The notes below the pieces were generated by a model, which was not told the origin of the DNA, did not search any database, and saw only the letters and a list, made by a program, of their open reading frames with translations. The position numbers were made by a program, and so were the translations under genes. Positions 35,260 through 46,212 of a stretch of DNA of 64,000 nt are shown one piece after another. Positions within the stretch are counted from its first letter, which is position 1. Every line of letters begins with the position of its first letter. Origin of the DNA: Adineta steineri (taxonomy: Eukaryota > Rotifera > Eurotatoria > Adinetida > Adinetidae); the NCBI GenBank assembly GCA_905250115.1, contig CAJNOI010000025.1:360755-424754 (forward strand), given 5' to 3'.

Positions 35260-36444
35260 GAGCTGATATGATTTCTACAAGAAAATAATAACTGTTTCAT
35301 ATCACACTTACATATCGTGAAAAATCATTTATTCACTGTACAAACTATCTTTTAAAAAGTTTATTATCCTTGAATTGATATTATAGAGCAAACTTTTGTC
35401 TATTAATTTATGGCCAATGATATGAGGATGTCTATCACTATTCTCATTTGTGTGTCTTCATAATCGTTCACTTCTTTTTTTCTCGATGATAATTAATATT
35501 CAAATAATTCGTACTAAAGATTTAGCGTGGAACTTACCTTCCATAATAGTAGTAGCAAAAATAAAGCTTTATCAATTTAGATTAATACTCTTTCTTCTGT
35601 CTTATTTGGTAGAAAAGAATAAATATTTTCCACTATAGTTTAGTAACTTCCTATGCAACAGTAGCTCTTCCCATATAGTATAAAAACAAACACGAAACAA
35701 TATGATATAATCAGTAGCAAAGAACAGATAAAAAAGAAAAGAAAAAGAAAACATTGGAGAGACACATACAGAACAGAAAGAAAAGAGAACAACAATCGAA
35801 GAAAAGTTACTCCAAAGACTTTAAACATAATGGTAATCAATATTATTATGGCATAATATATATCTTGCCATGAAGAATACTGATTCTCTTCATTTCATCA
35901 CGTACTACTGATATCATTGAATATTTAAAGAGTGAATATTATGAAGAGAAGGATGATTCTTGTTTTACGAAAGAAGAGGAATAAAGAACAAAAAGAAACG
36001 ATAACGAACCGAATATTCTAAAACGTTTTTTTTATATATGTCAGCATTGATACATAATAGAAATTTAATCATTCCTCATAAAAGATTCGCTATGAAAAGC
36101 TCCAAAAGAATGATAACACCAAATATTTGCGATGATTGAAAGTAATGATTTTTTTTCATAATAAAACATGTTTGATAAACTTTTTAAAATTTTTAAATGA
36201 AAAATACTATTATAAGAATTATTACATAACTAAATTCATTTTATTTGTTAAATAAGTTAATTGGTTAAATTATAAAAGAGAAATAAATCACATAGAAATA
36301 GTAAAATATTTATATTTATTATTGAATAAAGAATAATATGAGATATTGATCATTAGTTTTATTCTATTAAAATTAAATTCATATATCAACGTTTATATTA
36401 AAATCAGAAAATATTTTTTTTTTATTTGTATCATGATGTTAAAT
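35260..36444. other. Intergenic, AT-rich
   Basis: Presumed promoter of the minus-strand DED gene, then about 1 kb of AT-rich sequence. Open stretches at 35450-35638 and 35640-35840 are low-complexity and overlap head to tail without splice support. No gene is seen. Confidence 0.6.
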
Positions 36445-36977
36445 CAAGGGGGGAAAAGCGAGACTTCATCTACTTCAAAATGTTTTTGAAATACAGTGAA
36501 GTACAATGAAGTACAATGAAGTAGATTGAGGTACAAGTGAAGTAGATTGAAGTAGAAGTGAAGTAGAAGTGAAGTACAATGAAGTACATGTGAAGTACGG
36601 TGAAGTATCAGTAAAGTAAATTGAAGTACGATTGAAATACCGTGAAGTATCGTACTTCAATTTACTTCACTGGTACTTCATTTGTACTTCGCTTCTACTT
36701 CAGTCGGGATTTCATTTGTACTTCAAAGACTAGTGAAGTATTAGTGAAGTACATTGAAGTACTAGTGAAGTAGAGTGAAGTAGAAGTGAAGTACGAATGA
36801 AGTAATGTGAAGTAGAAGTGANNNNNNNNNNGTGAAGTAGAAGTGAAGTACGAATGAAGTAATGTGAAGTAGAAGTGAAGTAGAATGAAGTACGAGTGAA
36901 GTAACATGAAGTACCGATGAAGTACAGTGAAGTACCGATGAAGTACACACTCCTGAAGTCTCGCTTTTTCCTCCTTG
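36445..36977. mobile_element. GAAGTA-filled inverted-repeat element, copy 1 (contains 10-N gap)
   Basis: It is bounded by CAAGGGGGGAAAAGCGAGAC on the left and its imperfect complement ending TTTTTCCTCCTTG on the right. The interior is made almost wholly of degenerate GTGAAGTAC words in one orientation, with a short block of the complement (GTACTTCA) at about 36650-36725, giving foldback potential. A 10-N gap lies at 36822-36831. It has no coding capacity, so it is a non-autonomous element. A clear target-site duplication is not visible. Confidence 0.75.
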
Positions 36978-37684
36978 TCTTTCAATCGGTTTGTCAACAG
37001 ATTTAGTAGTCAACTCTGTGTGCTGATAGTAATTATTTTTAAATGTCGAAAAGTTTTACAGTTTGGTGAGAACTACGATAACCTTGAGGATGTGGACGAT
37101 TCACTTAGTGTATGTACACCGACATCCGCGCCTACCACATTTTTTATAGTAACTATCAAGTAAGCACTTAATCCGAATAGAACGACTGGGAAAAAATACA
37201 TTTCGAGTGTCTATGAGTTAATTGCAACTCGATTCCTATTCATTATCAGTTATTTATAGAGAAAAGCTTGCTCGCAAAGTGGATATACAGAAAGTAACAA
37301 AATTATATGCTCTTCTATATCATAGTCAAAATATAGTTTACCCCCTGTAATTCAGATAGTCTTAAGTGTTTATATCGTCAAATGAGACTAGGAAAGTTTC
37401 TATTTTCTCTAAAAGTTTTGATGTTTTATGAAAACTAAAACATACAAAGAAACAGTAGTAACTATCATAACAATAACAGGATGAAACAATCTGAAAGCTA
37501 ATGAATTTTATGATAAAATAATATGTAAAATATCGCTTTGTAGGTGTATGCTTGAAACTAATCAATTATTATATATATATGTATTTGTTTATTTGATCAA
37601 GAGTTTTAGAACAAAAAAAAAATCTTCGAATTATAAATATTAAATTTATTAAAAGAAAAAGATGCTTGATAATTAATAACCGAT
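36978..37684. other. Intergenic between two repeat elements
   Basis: No gene is seen. It contains a degenerate telomere-like repeat at 37082-37137 and ends at the GTAATAA element. Confidence 0.6.
37082..37137. repeat. Telomere-like quasi-palindrome 13, degenerate
   Basis: CCTTGAGGATGTGGACG, spacer, then ACACCGACATCCGCGCCTAC. It keeps the CTTGAGG terminus on the left. Confidence 0.5.
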
Positions 37685-38137
37685 AGGGCTGTCATATTAC
37701 CATTACCGGTAATAAGTAATAATTTTTAACGTTATTATTATTACTAGTAATTAGCAATAATTTTTGCAAAGTAATAAAAATAATAAGAAATTTTTTCGTA
37801 ATGAGTAATAAAGTAATAAATGCTACTACTAATTACCAATAATAAGTCATAATATCACAAATAGTAATAAAATAATAAGAGATTAATAAGTAATAGATTT
37901 TTGTTACTTATTACTGGTAATAAAATAATAAAATTTGAAAGATAATAAGAATAATTGTAATAAAGGTTCAACAAACTACAGTATATATCGCTAATAAGAA
38001 ACAATAATAGTCTAGCGCTATTAAAACAACAAAAACAACGTAAGTTGTGTTATTACATGATAAGTAATAAAAGTAATAAAATATTATTACAATTACCAAC
38101 TTACTGTAATAAAAAGTAATGGTAATATGACACCCCT
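37685..38137. mobile_element. GTAATAA-filled inverted-repeat element (453 bp)
   Basis: Termini are AGGGCTGTCATATTACCATT on the left and, in complement, AGGGGTGTCATATTACCATT on the right. The interior is nearly all degenerate TAATAA/GTAATAA words. The direct repeat ATTAATAACC occurs next to both ends (37672-37681, separated by 3 bp, and 38138-38147, abutting), suggesting a target duplication. The termini look hAT-like but assignment is uncertain. The right end lies 1 bp from the stop codon of the adjacent GTPase gene. Confidence 0.75.
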
Positions 38138-38138
38138 A

Positions 38139-39947
38139 TTAATAACCAAACCAACGCTTCATAGAATTAAATGTTTTCCATATTCTACTTTGTGCTCTAA
38201 TCCAAAATGGGCCATTATCCATTAATGCAAAACACCATTGTAATAATTTTTCTTCACTTAATGAATTCATAATACCTATCATTAATTCATCAACACCAGC
38301 CGGTTTCATTGTTTTACCATGCGATACATACTCTACCGAATTAACTGCTGCGCAGAGGCCAACAGTACCATAATAATAGACATCGTCAACATTTCCAGTT
38401 TGTATACTATGATGAGTAAGAAGAGTTCTGAAAGTGTCTAAAATAACATCAGCTTCATCGGAAGCATACATATTAGTAACAACTAATGCAATAAATACAT
38501 CCAGTTGTTTACATTGTTCAATAATAATTTTGGTATGTTCAACTTCTGAAGAGGAACCTGGTGATGCACAATAGATTAAACAAATTGGATTTTTTTCTTT
38601 AAGTAAGCTTTGCAAATGTTCCGTAATATCTAGTTGTGTCCAATCTTCAATACCGGGTGCATCCCAAACTCTTATTGAACAAGTCAATGGTTTATCATCT
38701 GCTGATGATGTATAAGATTCTTCATATTCATAACAAGTCATTACTGATGTACATGCATTTTTTCCAGCACTAGTTTTAGCAATACTTTTCTTAAGAATAG
38801 CATTAATCAATGTACTTTTACCAACACGAGGTGAACCCATTAATAGAATATCAAAAGATTTGTTGAGAACTTTATGAAGATATTTTTGTACATCTTGTCT
38901 TGGTATTCTTTTAATAGTTGATCTAACAACATCACCCAAGATTACTCTCTTCTGTTCATCAGCATTTTCTAATTTTGAGTGATTATGTTGAGAAATGGTA
39001 GATGTTCGTATAGAAACATCTGTTGTTGTTGCTCTTTGTGGGATTTCATAGTTAGTGACTACCGGAACAGATGGTACTATAGAACAAAATATATGTTGGT
39101 TTATTTACTCAATCGTGCAAGTAATAAAATAAATAGTTGACATGTCATAGTAATAATTTTATATATTCAGTCACCATATTGTACCCACAGAGGACTTTTT
39201 CTTAAATCTTATCAGGGTTTTACATTAGATAATTCATATGTCAAGACAAATAGCGAAGGAGAATAAGTAAATGAGATATTACTTTATACTATTACGACTT
39301 TTTATCTGCAAGATTTCAAAAATTCAGAACAATCTATTGATACTAATTTGCTTTATATCTCTGAATGCTAATTAACGCATGACAGATTTATACAGCACAG
39401 TATCAAAGGAAAACTATTCGGGTCAAAAAATCGAATAGTCAGGTCTTACAAAATTGTCGTCTCTGATATCTTATAATATTTCTATTCCCAGTGATAAAAT
39501 TACGTATCGTGAATAGATCTTGTTCTACGATGTTAAACATAGTGGAATAGGATAATTGTTCTAGATTCGTTAGAATAAACTATTTTGATACAACTCACAT
39601 TTTACATATTGTCTTCCCATCTGTTGTTCAGCAATAAATTCTAACAGCCATTTTGTTCTCATAATCATTTGAAACCTTTGATTCATAAATTGTTGTTGAA
39701 ATACAAAATGATCCTCCATTTCCTCCGCATAATTCATTGTTATATAAAAGTGACTTGGTTCTGGTTCGTTCATTTTTTGACATATTATCTTAATAATATC
39801 ACCAAAAGTTGTTACCATTGGAATAACTTTAACTAAAATGGATTCACCTGTTCGACGAACATGTACTTCGATTGTACATTCTTCAGAAGTCTTTTAATTA
39901 TAAATTTTTACTACTAATTGTTATTATGAAGATTTTTAACTTACCAT
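38139..39947 (-). CDS. P-loop GTPase (AIG1/GIMAP-like) with N-terminal beta-grasp-like domain, 410 aa
   Basis: Exons are 39947-39945 (only ATG, then GTAAGT), 39890-39599 and 39076-38139; all phases agree. Residues about 5-95 may form a ubiquitin-like fold (TIEVHVRRTGESILVKV at the start); this is a guess from the strand pattern. The G domain has G1 GSPRVGKS at about 178-185, switch II WDAPG at 235-239, and VVTNMY in place of a standard N/TKxD G4. GIMAP/AIG1 and IRG-type GTPases act on intracellular membranes in defence, which is a family-level analogy only. It is a paralogue of the plus-strand gene at 42642-43630. The stop codon abuts a transposable element. Confidence 0.8.
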
Positions 39948-41390
39948 TGTGTGTGAAAAAGATGAGAACGTAAGAATTTTATTTGCAAAATTACCGTTAT
40001 AAGTGTCTTTAGTTTTCTTTTGACGACTTAAATAAATAATATGCGATGTAGGTGTTTCTTTCTTATTGTAATTTTTTTACTAAAAAAAGCAAGATTTCTA
40101 TCGTCATTTTCTCACTTCCAGACCGCCCGAGCAAACATCAAACGTTGAAAACGGCATTTAAAAGTGTTTAAAAAGTGTTTTTGGTGTTATAAGGCGTTTA
40201 AACGCATTTGTATATAGACTTTTCTCTTTTTAACTATTTTTCAGTTTATTTTTAGGTAGACCAGGAAAAACACTTAGAGACATCTCTTCTTTGTTTTTTT
40301 ATAAGAAAGAATGCGTTTTGACAACAATTCTTCGTTTTGCGTCATTCGTGAAAAATAGGTTAAAATAAAAAAAGTTGCATAACTATTTTGTAGTAAGTGT
40401 GTAATGCGCGTTATCACTCACTAATTATCAGTTAATGATGAATGGTAATACTAACGTGTTAATACTAATAGTTAGTGATAATCGATTAATTTCTTATCCT
40501 ATAATACGTTGGCTTAATGAAAATATCTGAACGAGAGAAAGAACAATTATTATTGATTAAACAAATAAGCTAGTGTCGAATACATAGTCGGTATTACTAT
40601 TTATCGTTAGTTAGTGGTAGATGACTAATGCTTAGAATGCATATATTCTATGGCTAATGAAAAATAAAAGTTTAGGTTCGCTATTTATTATCAATATGCA
40701 GAGATTTTCAGCGAAGAAAAATCTTTTTTCTAGTAATAGGTAATGCTAGAGTCTAACGAAAAATATGATAATCATAGCGATGATGCTCTCAGCGCGTGTC
40801 TAGCGTCTTTAAACATGTGATTAGTGGATTTTTTTCACCGATGTTTTAGTGTTCCAAAAGTTTCATAAAAGTAATATTGTTCTGTGTTAATACTTAATTA
40901 GAATAAAAATCAACTATTTCTATCATCCGCTGCAGTAATACTACTACTGACTGCTGTGCTAAACAACATCAGTCTCCTGATACATCTTTCATTCATTGTC
41001 TTTTTATAGACATACTCCCAACAAGTGATATTATATTGACTTGCTCAGTGATCAATATAAGATGATTTTACTCAACATCGCTTTACTATTCTTAAGAAGC
41101 TTAGCTCTCGTTTAGTTGTATTGAGCGAACTTTATTAACTACCAAACGAGTAATATTACTGATAAAAAAACAACATGCTAGGAAAGAATCGTTGATGTAA
41201 GTATATGTTGACATATCATCATTACTGTATAAACTATTCCTTTGACCGCTAATAAAATGGTATTCAGGACCTTTTCCTTTAAGCGTTTTCTAAAGCATAA
41301 GTGTATGAGAACTTGCCCAATTTAACTTATAATGTAAATGAAACAAGAAAAAAAACTCATCAGCGCACTTCATACCTATGAAAACTATTT
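39948..41390. other. Intergenic with short palindromic words
   Basis: No gene is seen. Repeated TTTAAACGC-type words at 40140-40215 resemble those at 42440-42600. TTAGTGATAA-type words recur at about 40395-40640. Both may be decayed short-motif elements. Confidence 0.5.
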
Positions 41391-41940
41391 TATCGATTTC
41401 TCGTTCATATAATTGTATTAAATGAATACTCTATTGTATGTTAGGAAAAGGAAAATAGAAAAGTTTTTTTTTATTGATTTCTCGTTCGTATAATTGTGTT
41501 AAATGAACAATTTGCTGTAGGTTAGTAAAAGAAAAAAAGAAAGGTTTTTTTAAAATCTATTTCTCATTTATATAAATGTGATAAGTGAACACTTCACTAC
41601 ACTCTAAAGACGAATGGGTATTTGTTACTATCCGAAACTCTTTTAGGGTTTCCGAATCGTTCGGAAACCCTAAAAGAGTTTCCGATAGTAACAAATATCC
41701 ATTTTTTTTATAGTGTGTAGGTCAGGAAACGCAAAACAGGAAATTTTTCTTTTATCGATTTCTCATTTATATAAATGTGTTAAATGAACAATTTGCTGTA
41801 GGTTAGTAAAAGAAAAAAAACAAAAGTTTTTTTGAAATCTATTTATCACTTATATAAATGTGACAAATGAAGACTTTACTGTAAAGTTAGGAAAAAAAAG
41901 AAAAGTTTTTTTAATCCATTTATCATTGATATAAATGTGT
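41391..41940. repeat. Minisatellite, about 80-bp units, interrupted by a palindromic element
   Basis: About five to six units share the order: ATTGATTTCTCGTT, ATATAAATGTGTTAAATGAA, CTGTAGGTTAG, an A/G run, then a T run. Units begin at about 41391, 41476, 41556 (split), 41755 and 41834, with a partial one after 41910. The third unit is split by the 118-bp element at 41600-41717. Confidence 0.8.
41600..41717. mobile_element. 118-bp near-perfect palindromic MITE with TA target duplication
   Basis: The core arms of 41 nt (41616-41656 and 41660-41700) pair with two mismatches around a 3-nt centre. Outer termini CACTCTAAAG and CACACTATAA (complement) extend them. TA flanks both sides (41598-41599 and 41718-41719). 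Intact neighbouring minisatellite units show what the empty site looks like. TA duplication fits Tc1/mariner-type mobilisation. Confidence 0.85.
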
Positions 41941-42059
41941 ATATAAATGATATAAATTAATAATTAATAGATGTATTATTATTTATTTTCGAAATGAGAA
42001 TAATCTTCTGAATGTTCATTTATTTTATAAGTCGAATTAGACAGCTCGTAAAGTATGCA

Positions 42060-42473
42060 TTACTTCGTTTTTTTGCTTTTAATTCCTTGACTGGCGACTC
42101 TGTCAACTTCGATTTCGTTCTGATGAGACACATAAGGATTTATCTCTATAGGAGTTACTCTATAACTTAAACAATTTATGAGATCGAAAAAATTAAAAAA
42201 GAGACGATGTAGTGTAAGTATGGAACTACTGAAAAGGCTAAATGCTTGCAACTGAGTCGAAAAGAATTTTTGAAGTTTGTTTGTTGAGGTAAAAATTTCG
42301 CCGAGAAATGCATCACGTAGAAAGGAGTTAGTCGATACAGTTAAATCAATAGTATAGTTATATGAAAAGATTCTTGACACACTGTATCCCATACATACAA
42401 TCAGAAGGCCAAACTGGCATTCAAACATTTGAATGCGTCGTTCGTTAAAAATGTTTGAATTTATCATTGGCAA
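42060..42473 (-). CDS. Doubtful 137-aa open frame
   Basis: An uninterrupted frame with mixed composition and no recognisable domain, partly overlapping repetitive TTAACGAAC words. There is no splice or promoter support. It is listed only because its length is unusual for AT-rich sequence; more likely non-coding. Confidence 0.15.
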   Translation of the reverse strand: MPMINSNIFNERRIQMFECQFGLLIVCMGYSVSRIFSYNYTIDLTVSTNSFLRDAFLGEIFTSTNKLQKFFSTQLQAFSLFSSSILTLHRLFFNFFDLINCLSYRVTPIEINPYVSHQNEIEVDRVASQGIKSKKTK

Positions 42474-42641
42474 TTCGTTAAGCCAGTAAAAGTTTCAACA
42501 AATCTTAGCGTTAAAGATCGTTAATTGTTTAAACGCATCTTTGGCAACAAATTCAACACTTTTAACGAACTAAACAGTTCGATGTTTAAACGCTGTTTTT
42601 ATGGTTTCATTATATGTGTAGGTGTAGACGCAGACGATCAC

Positions 42642-43630
42642 ATGGCTAATAATGAATTCAAGCAAGAACTATTGCGACCTATATCCGTCACAACAGATGT
42701 AGTGCTTGGAGTTGCTGCTGAAAATTTACAAAATTGTATACATGGATGTGAACAAGACAACCCACAATTTGTTGCTGATCATGCTAAAAGTAAATTACAA
42801 GAATTTACTTTTGTTGTTTGTGGTGCACCAAAAACTGGTAAAAGTACATTAATCAATGCAATTATCAACAAAGATGTGGCACCAACTAAATTAGGTACTT
42901 CTGCTGTTACATTAGAGACAAAATGTTATTCACTCGAAGGTAATTGTCCAAATAAAACTGACGAACAAACGGGTGATATAGTACAAGAAGGTGGAATATT
43001 TCGAATTAATATTTGGGATACAAAAGGCATTACAACATGGGATAGCTCAATTATTGATATTATCGAAGAAAAACATCCAATGTGTATGATAATATGTGCA
43101 TCACCAGGTTCATTTGCAAAAGATGATATTCTTCACTCGTTAATTGATAGATGTGTAAATTTAAATATATTTGTTGCACTTGTTTGTACTAATCAATATA
43201 TTGATTCTGATGAAAAACGAATAAAAATCATGCAAGAATTCGATGATTTATTAAAGGTAAGCTATACTTAAATATTCAATAAGAAGATAAAATCTATATC
43301 TTATAGGTTTATAATACAGAACGTCATGAAGAAAATGGAATTATTTATTATGGTAAGATTGGATTAATAGCAATGGTAAATAGTATTCCATATTCGAATA
43401 CACGAACTGGTATTTATAAAGCAAAATGTGGTGTTAATAGTATGCTTCATGGTATAATGAAATCATTAAATGAAGAACAATTATTAGGATGGTGTTATAC
43501 TCTGATGGACAATGAAGGATTTTGGTCAGAAATGAACACACAAATTCGAGATTTTTTTGCACAAAAATTCACATATGGTAAATCAATATTATGGTCAATG
43601 TCGAAAGTTAGAACATGGCTTAAAACTTAG
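42642..43630 (+). CDS. P-loop GTPase (AIG1/GIMAP-like), 312 aa
   Basis: Exon 1 is 42642-43256 and exon 2 is 43307-43630, with a clean 50-nt intron. The start MANNEFKQELL was chosen over an upstream in-frame methionine (42525) because the upstream part lies in repetitive TTTAAACGC sequence. G1 is GAPKTGKS at residues 61-68; switch II reads IWDTKG; the G4 region reads VCTNQY. The motif ICASPGS between them is shared with the paralogue at 38139-39947. C-terminal helices (NSMLHGIMKSLNEEQLLGWC) also match that paralogue. The beta-grasp-like N-terminus of the paralogue is absent here. Confidence 0.8.
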
Positions 43631-44918
43631 ATGAAATTATATTCCAAAAATTTTTTGAACATAAAATATTATTAATAACTTGCGAACATTTAATCAATTA
43701 ATCTTTTTTTGATTTATATTACTATTTATTTTATATAGAAAGTACATTTATAGCGTAAATCAAAATGTCACCATTCAAAACTTTGAAATTTGTAATATAA
43801 TAAGGCACACAGACAACATTTTTTTTCTATTTGTATAACACCGTTTAGATTTGTTTAAATAAATTTAACAATATTGAAAAATATAGTTCATCTATCTGTT
43901 ATAATTGTTCAATGAATTTTGTGACTTTTACTTAAATAAAAGTGTCCTTTTAGTATGAAATAATTAAGTTCATTTCTGTTTACCTAATACCAAAACTTTG
44001 AATAATCTCATATGCCATAGCAAACATTGATTATGAATAAACTGAATTGAACGAAGTTTTCATTAACATCAAACATATCGATAAAATAATTAGAAAAAGA
44101 AAGCATTGATTGATCAAGATTAAATTTTGAGAATAACGTTTTACTTACAATTATCTGATCGAAAATAAATCATATCTATATGTGGTATACTTCTGTTAGT
44201 TCAAGTTCATTGCATGAAGTAATGAATTTAGTTAGCCAATTATTTATAAAACTAAGGTAACAAACCTACTACCTCAAACTTGAATATAAAATGAGATAAC
44301 AATACTATTTGTGTGCCTTACAGTTTCGAGTAAGAACGAGATCGATTTTTTCAGATTCAGTTATTAGTTAAAGATTTTCAGATGGGGGTCAAATGAGCAA
44401 AACTTATATGAGTGCAAAAAATTGAAATTTTATTTTATGCTTATCTATGTGTAGTATCCAGAAGAAAAGTAAACCATTCGTGATATTTTATAGATGATAA
44501 ACGAGATTAATTGAATATTATCTTAAAAAAAATGAGTATCTATATTTATCTCGTTCGAGAATTTTTCCACTTTTAATACGTTGCATTACTATCTCTATCA
44601 GAATCTCTACTTACATGTACTCGAGAGAACATATTAAAGGTTATTTCTTACCATATCACGTAACATTTAATTTAACGGATTTTGACTTTGATAATATATT
44701 AGAAATGCTATATGTGAAATATGCTTCAATCAACTGTCATCCGATCGTCTCATTAGCTTGTCTATTCAGAACAATGACAAATTTATCGATGCAAGATGTG
44801 TTTGATGACGAGTATGTATATTCCATATAGTTGCTCAAGAAGCTGCAGCTACACATTACACTTTATAATTATCATATTCTTTATGATTATTTATGTCAAG
44901 CAATTTTTGATCTTTTAA
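43631..44918. other. Intergenic, AT-rich
   Basis: No supported gene. A 71-codon open stretch at 44615-44830 (plus) has a normal-looking amino-acid mix but no domain, no splice sites and no partner exon. It is left uncalled. Confidence 0.5.
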
Positions 44919-45236
44919 CAAGGGGGAAAAAGCGAGACTTCATCTACTTCAAAATGTTTTTGAAATACAGTGAAGTACAGTGAAGTACATGTGAAGTACG
45001 ATGAAGTAAATTGAAGTACGATTGAAGTACCGTGAAGTATCGTACTTTACTGTACTTCAATTTACTTCACTGATACTTCAAGTTACTTCATTTGTACTTC
45101 ACTTCTACTTCAGTCGGGATTTCATTTGTACTTCAAAGACTAGTGAAGTACTAGTGAAGAACCGATGAAGTACCGATGAAGTATCAGTGAAGTACCGATG
45201 AAGTACACACTCCTGAAGTCTCACTTTTCCCCCTTG
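44919..45236. mobile_element. GAAGTA-filled inverted-repeat element, copy 2
   Basis: Termini are CAAGGGGGAAAAAGCGAGAC on the left and ...GTCTCACTTTTCCCCCTTG on the right. The first 60 bp nearly match copy 1 at 36445. The interior is GTGAAGTAC words, then TACTTCA words, then GTGAAGTAC words. It is 318 bp long and non-coding. TTAA occurs within 2 bp of each end. Confidence 0.8.
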
Positions 45237-45250
45237 TGTTAAATATTGTT

Positions 45251-45757
45251 CAAGGAGAAAAAAAACGGATTTGAATCAGACAAAATTCAAACTTAAATCA
45301 TTTTAAATCAAAAATCACTTTAAATCATTTAAATCGCTTTTAAATCAGTTAGATCATATTAAGTCATCTGAAAATCAAAATTAAATTATTTAAATCACAC
45401 AAATCGCTTCTTGCCCCTTAGTATGAATCCCCATGTAAAAAAAAAGTTGTGAAAATCATGATTTTTATGAGAAATCCGATGAGAAATCGATTTAAATAGC
45501 ACGATTTTGATAGCTTGGTAATCAGTTAAGTTGAAATAATCAATTAAAAGCCATTACATACTTGTAAAGAATCGATTTCTCATAAAAATCATGATTTTCA
45601 CAACTTTTTTACATGGGTCATGCATATTGCTAGGGAAATAATAATCTTATACCATCGTAAAGTCATGTTGTCAAACTTGATTTACGTGAGTCTTAAATCA
45701 TAAAAATCATTTTAGCTTATTTTAGATCATTAAATCATAAATCGATTTTTCCCGTTG
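45251..45757. mobile_element. AAATCA-filled element with nested palindrome
   Basis: It begins CAAGGAGAAAAAAAACGG and ends ATCGATTTTTCCCGTTG, a diverged form of the GAAGTA element termini. The interior is degenerate AAATCA/TTTAAATC words. A nested foldback with arms of about 43 nt spans 45431-45616 (left arm GTTGTGAAAATCATGATTTT). Confidence 0.7.
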
Positions 45758-45861
45758 TGATCACCGCGTGTTCCTTCAATTAAATTTCGCAGGAACAACC
45801 TTTCTACAATCAAATTTTATATATTATTGTATTTACGAAAGAAAAATCATACTTAACTTAC

Positions 45862-46021
45862 TTTGTATTACATTTAAAATTGATTCTTCTTGTAAATCAA
45901 TATATTCTGCCCTATCATAAATGTATTCAGCAGCCATAGAATAAATATCCAGACCATAATAGTTTTATCTTCGGTTAGATAACATACAAATGATTAATTA
46001 TAAATATAAATACTTACTCAT
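45862..46021 (-). pseudogene. 5' relic of a helical secreted family gene
   Basis: Exon 1 is ATGA followed by GTAAGT (46021-46018), the same 4-nt first exon as the gene at 47602-48780. Exon 2 (45968-45862) encodes a signal peptide (MVWIFILWLLNTFM), then breaks frame near 45910. After the break it ends in a segment resembling the exon end of the 46213-47467 gene, with a good donor. Nothing of the rest of the gene follows; the AAATCA element lies instead. It is a truncated family member. Confidence 0.5.
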
Positions 46022-46212
46022 TGATAGTACTGCAATATAAATCCGAAGTATATGAGAACTAAATAACACCTATTATAACTTGTTAATATTTTAATATACT
46101 AAAACGACCAAATAGTTCTTAGTCAAAAGTAGAATAATACATTCTTTCATTGAATGAATTAAAAGGAAAACAAGAAAACAAATTGTTAATCTCTCTCGTT
46201 TTATTCTTTCTT

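Noticed and set aside
36445..36977. Considered as a CRISPR-like array
   Set aside because: The words are contiguous and degenerate, with no spacers of constant length, in eukaryotic intron-bearing DNA.
36475..37013. Several Ser/Thr/Tyr/Phe-rich open stretches (minus)
   Set aside because: They are translations of the GAAGTAC repeat in all three frames and cross an N gap.
41616..41700. Long hairpin considered as a microRNA precursor or terminator
   Set aside because: Near-perfect pairing, TA flanks and insertion in a minisatellite fit a MITE better; a miRNA role would need small-RNA data.
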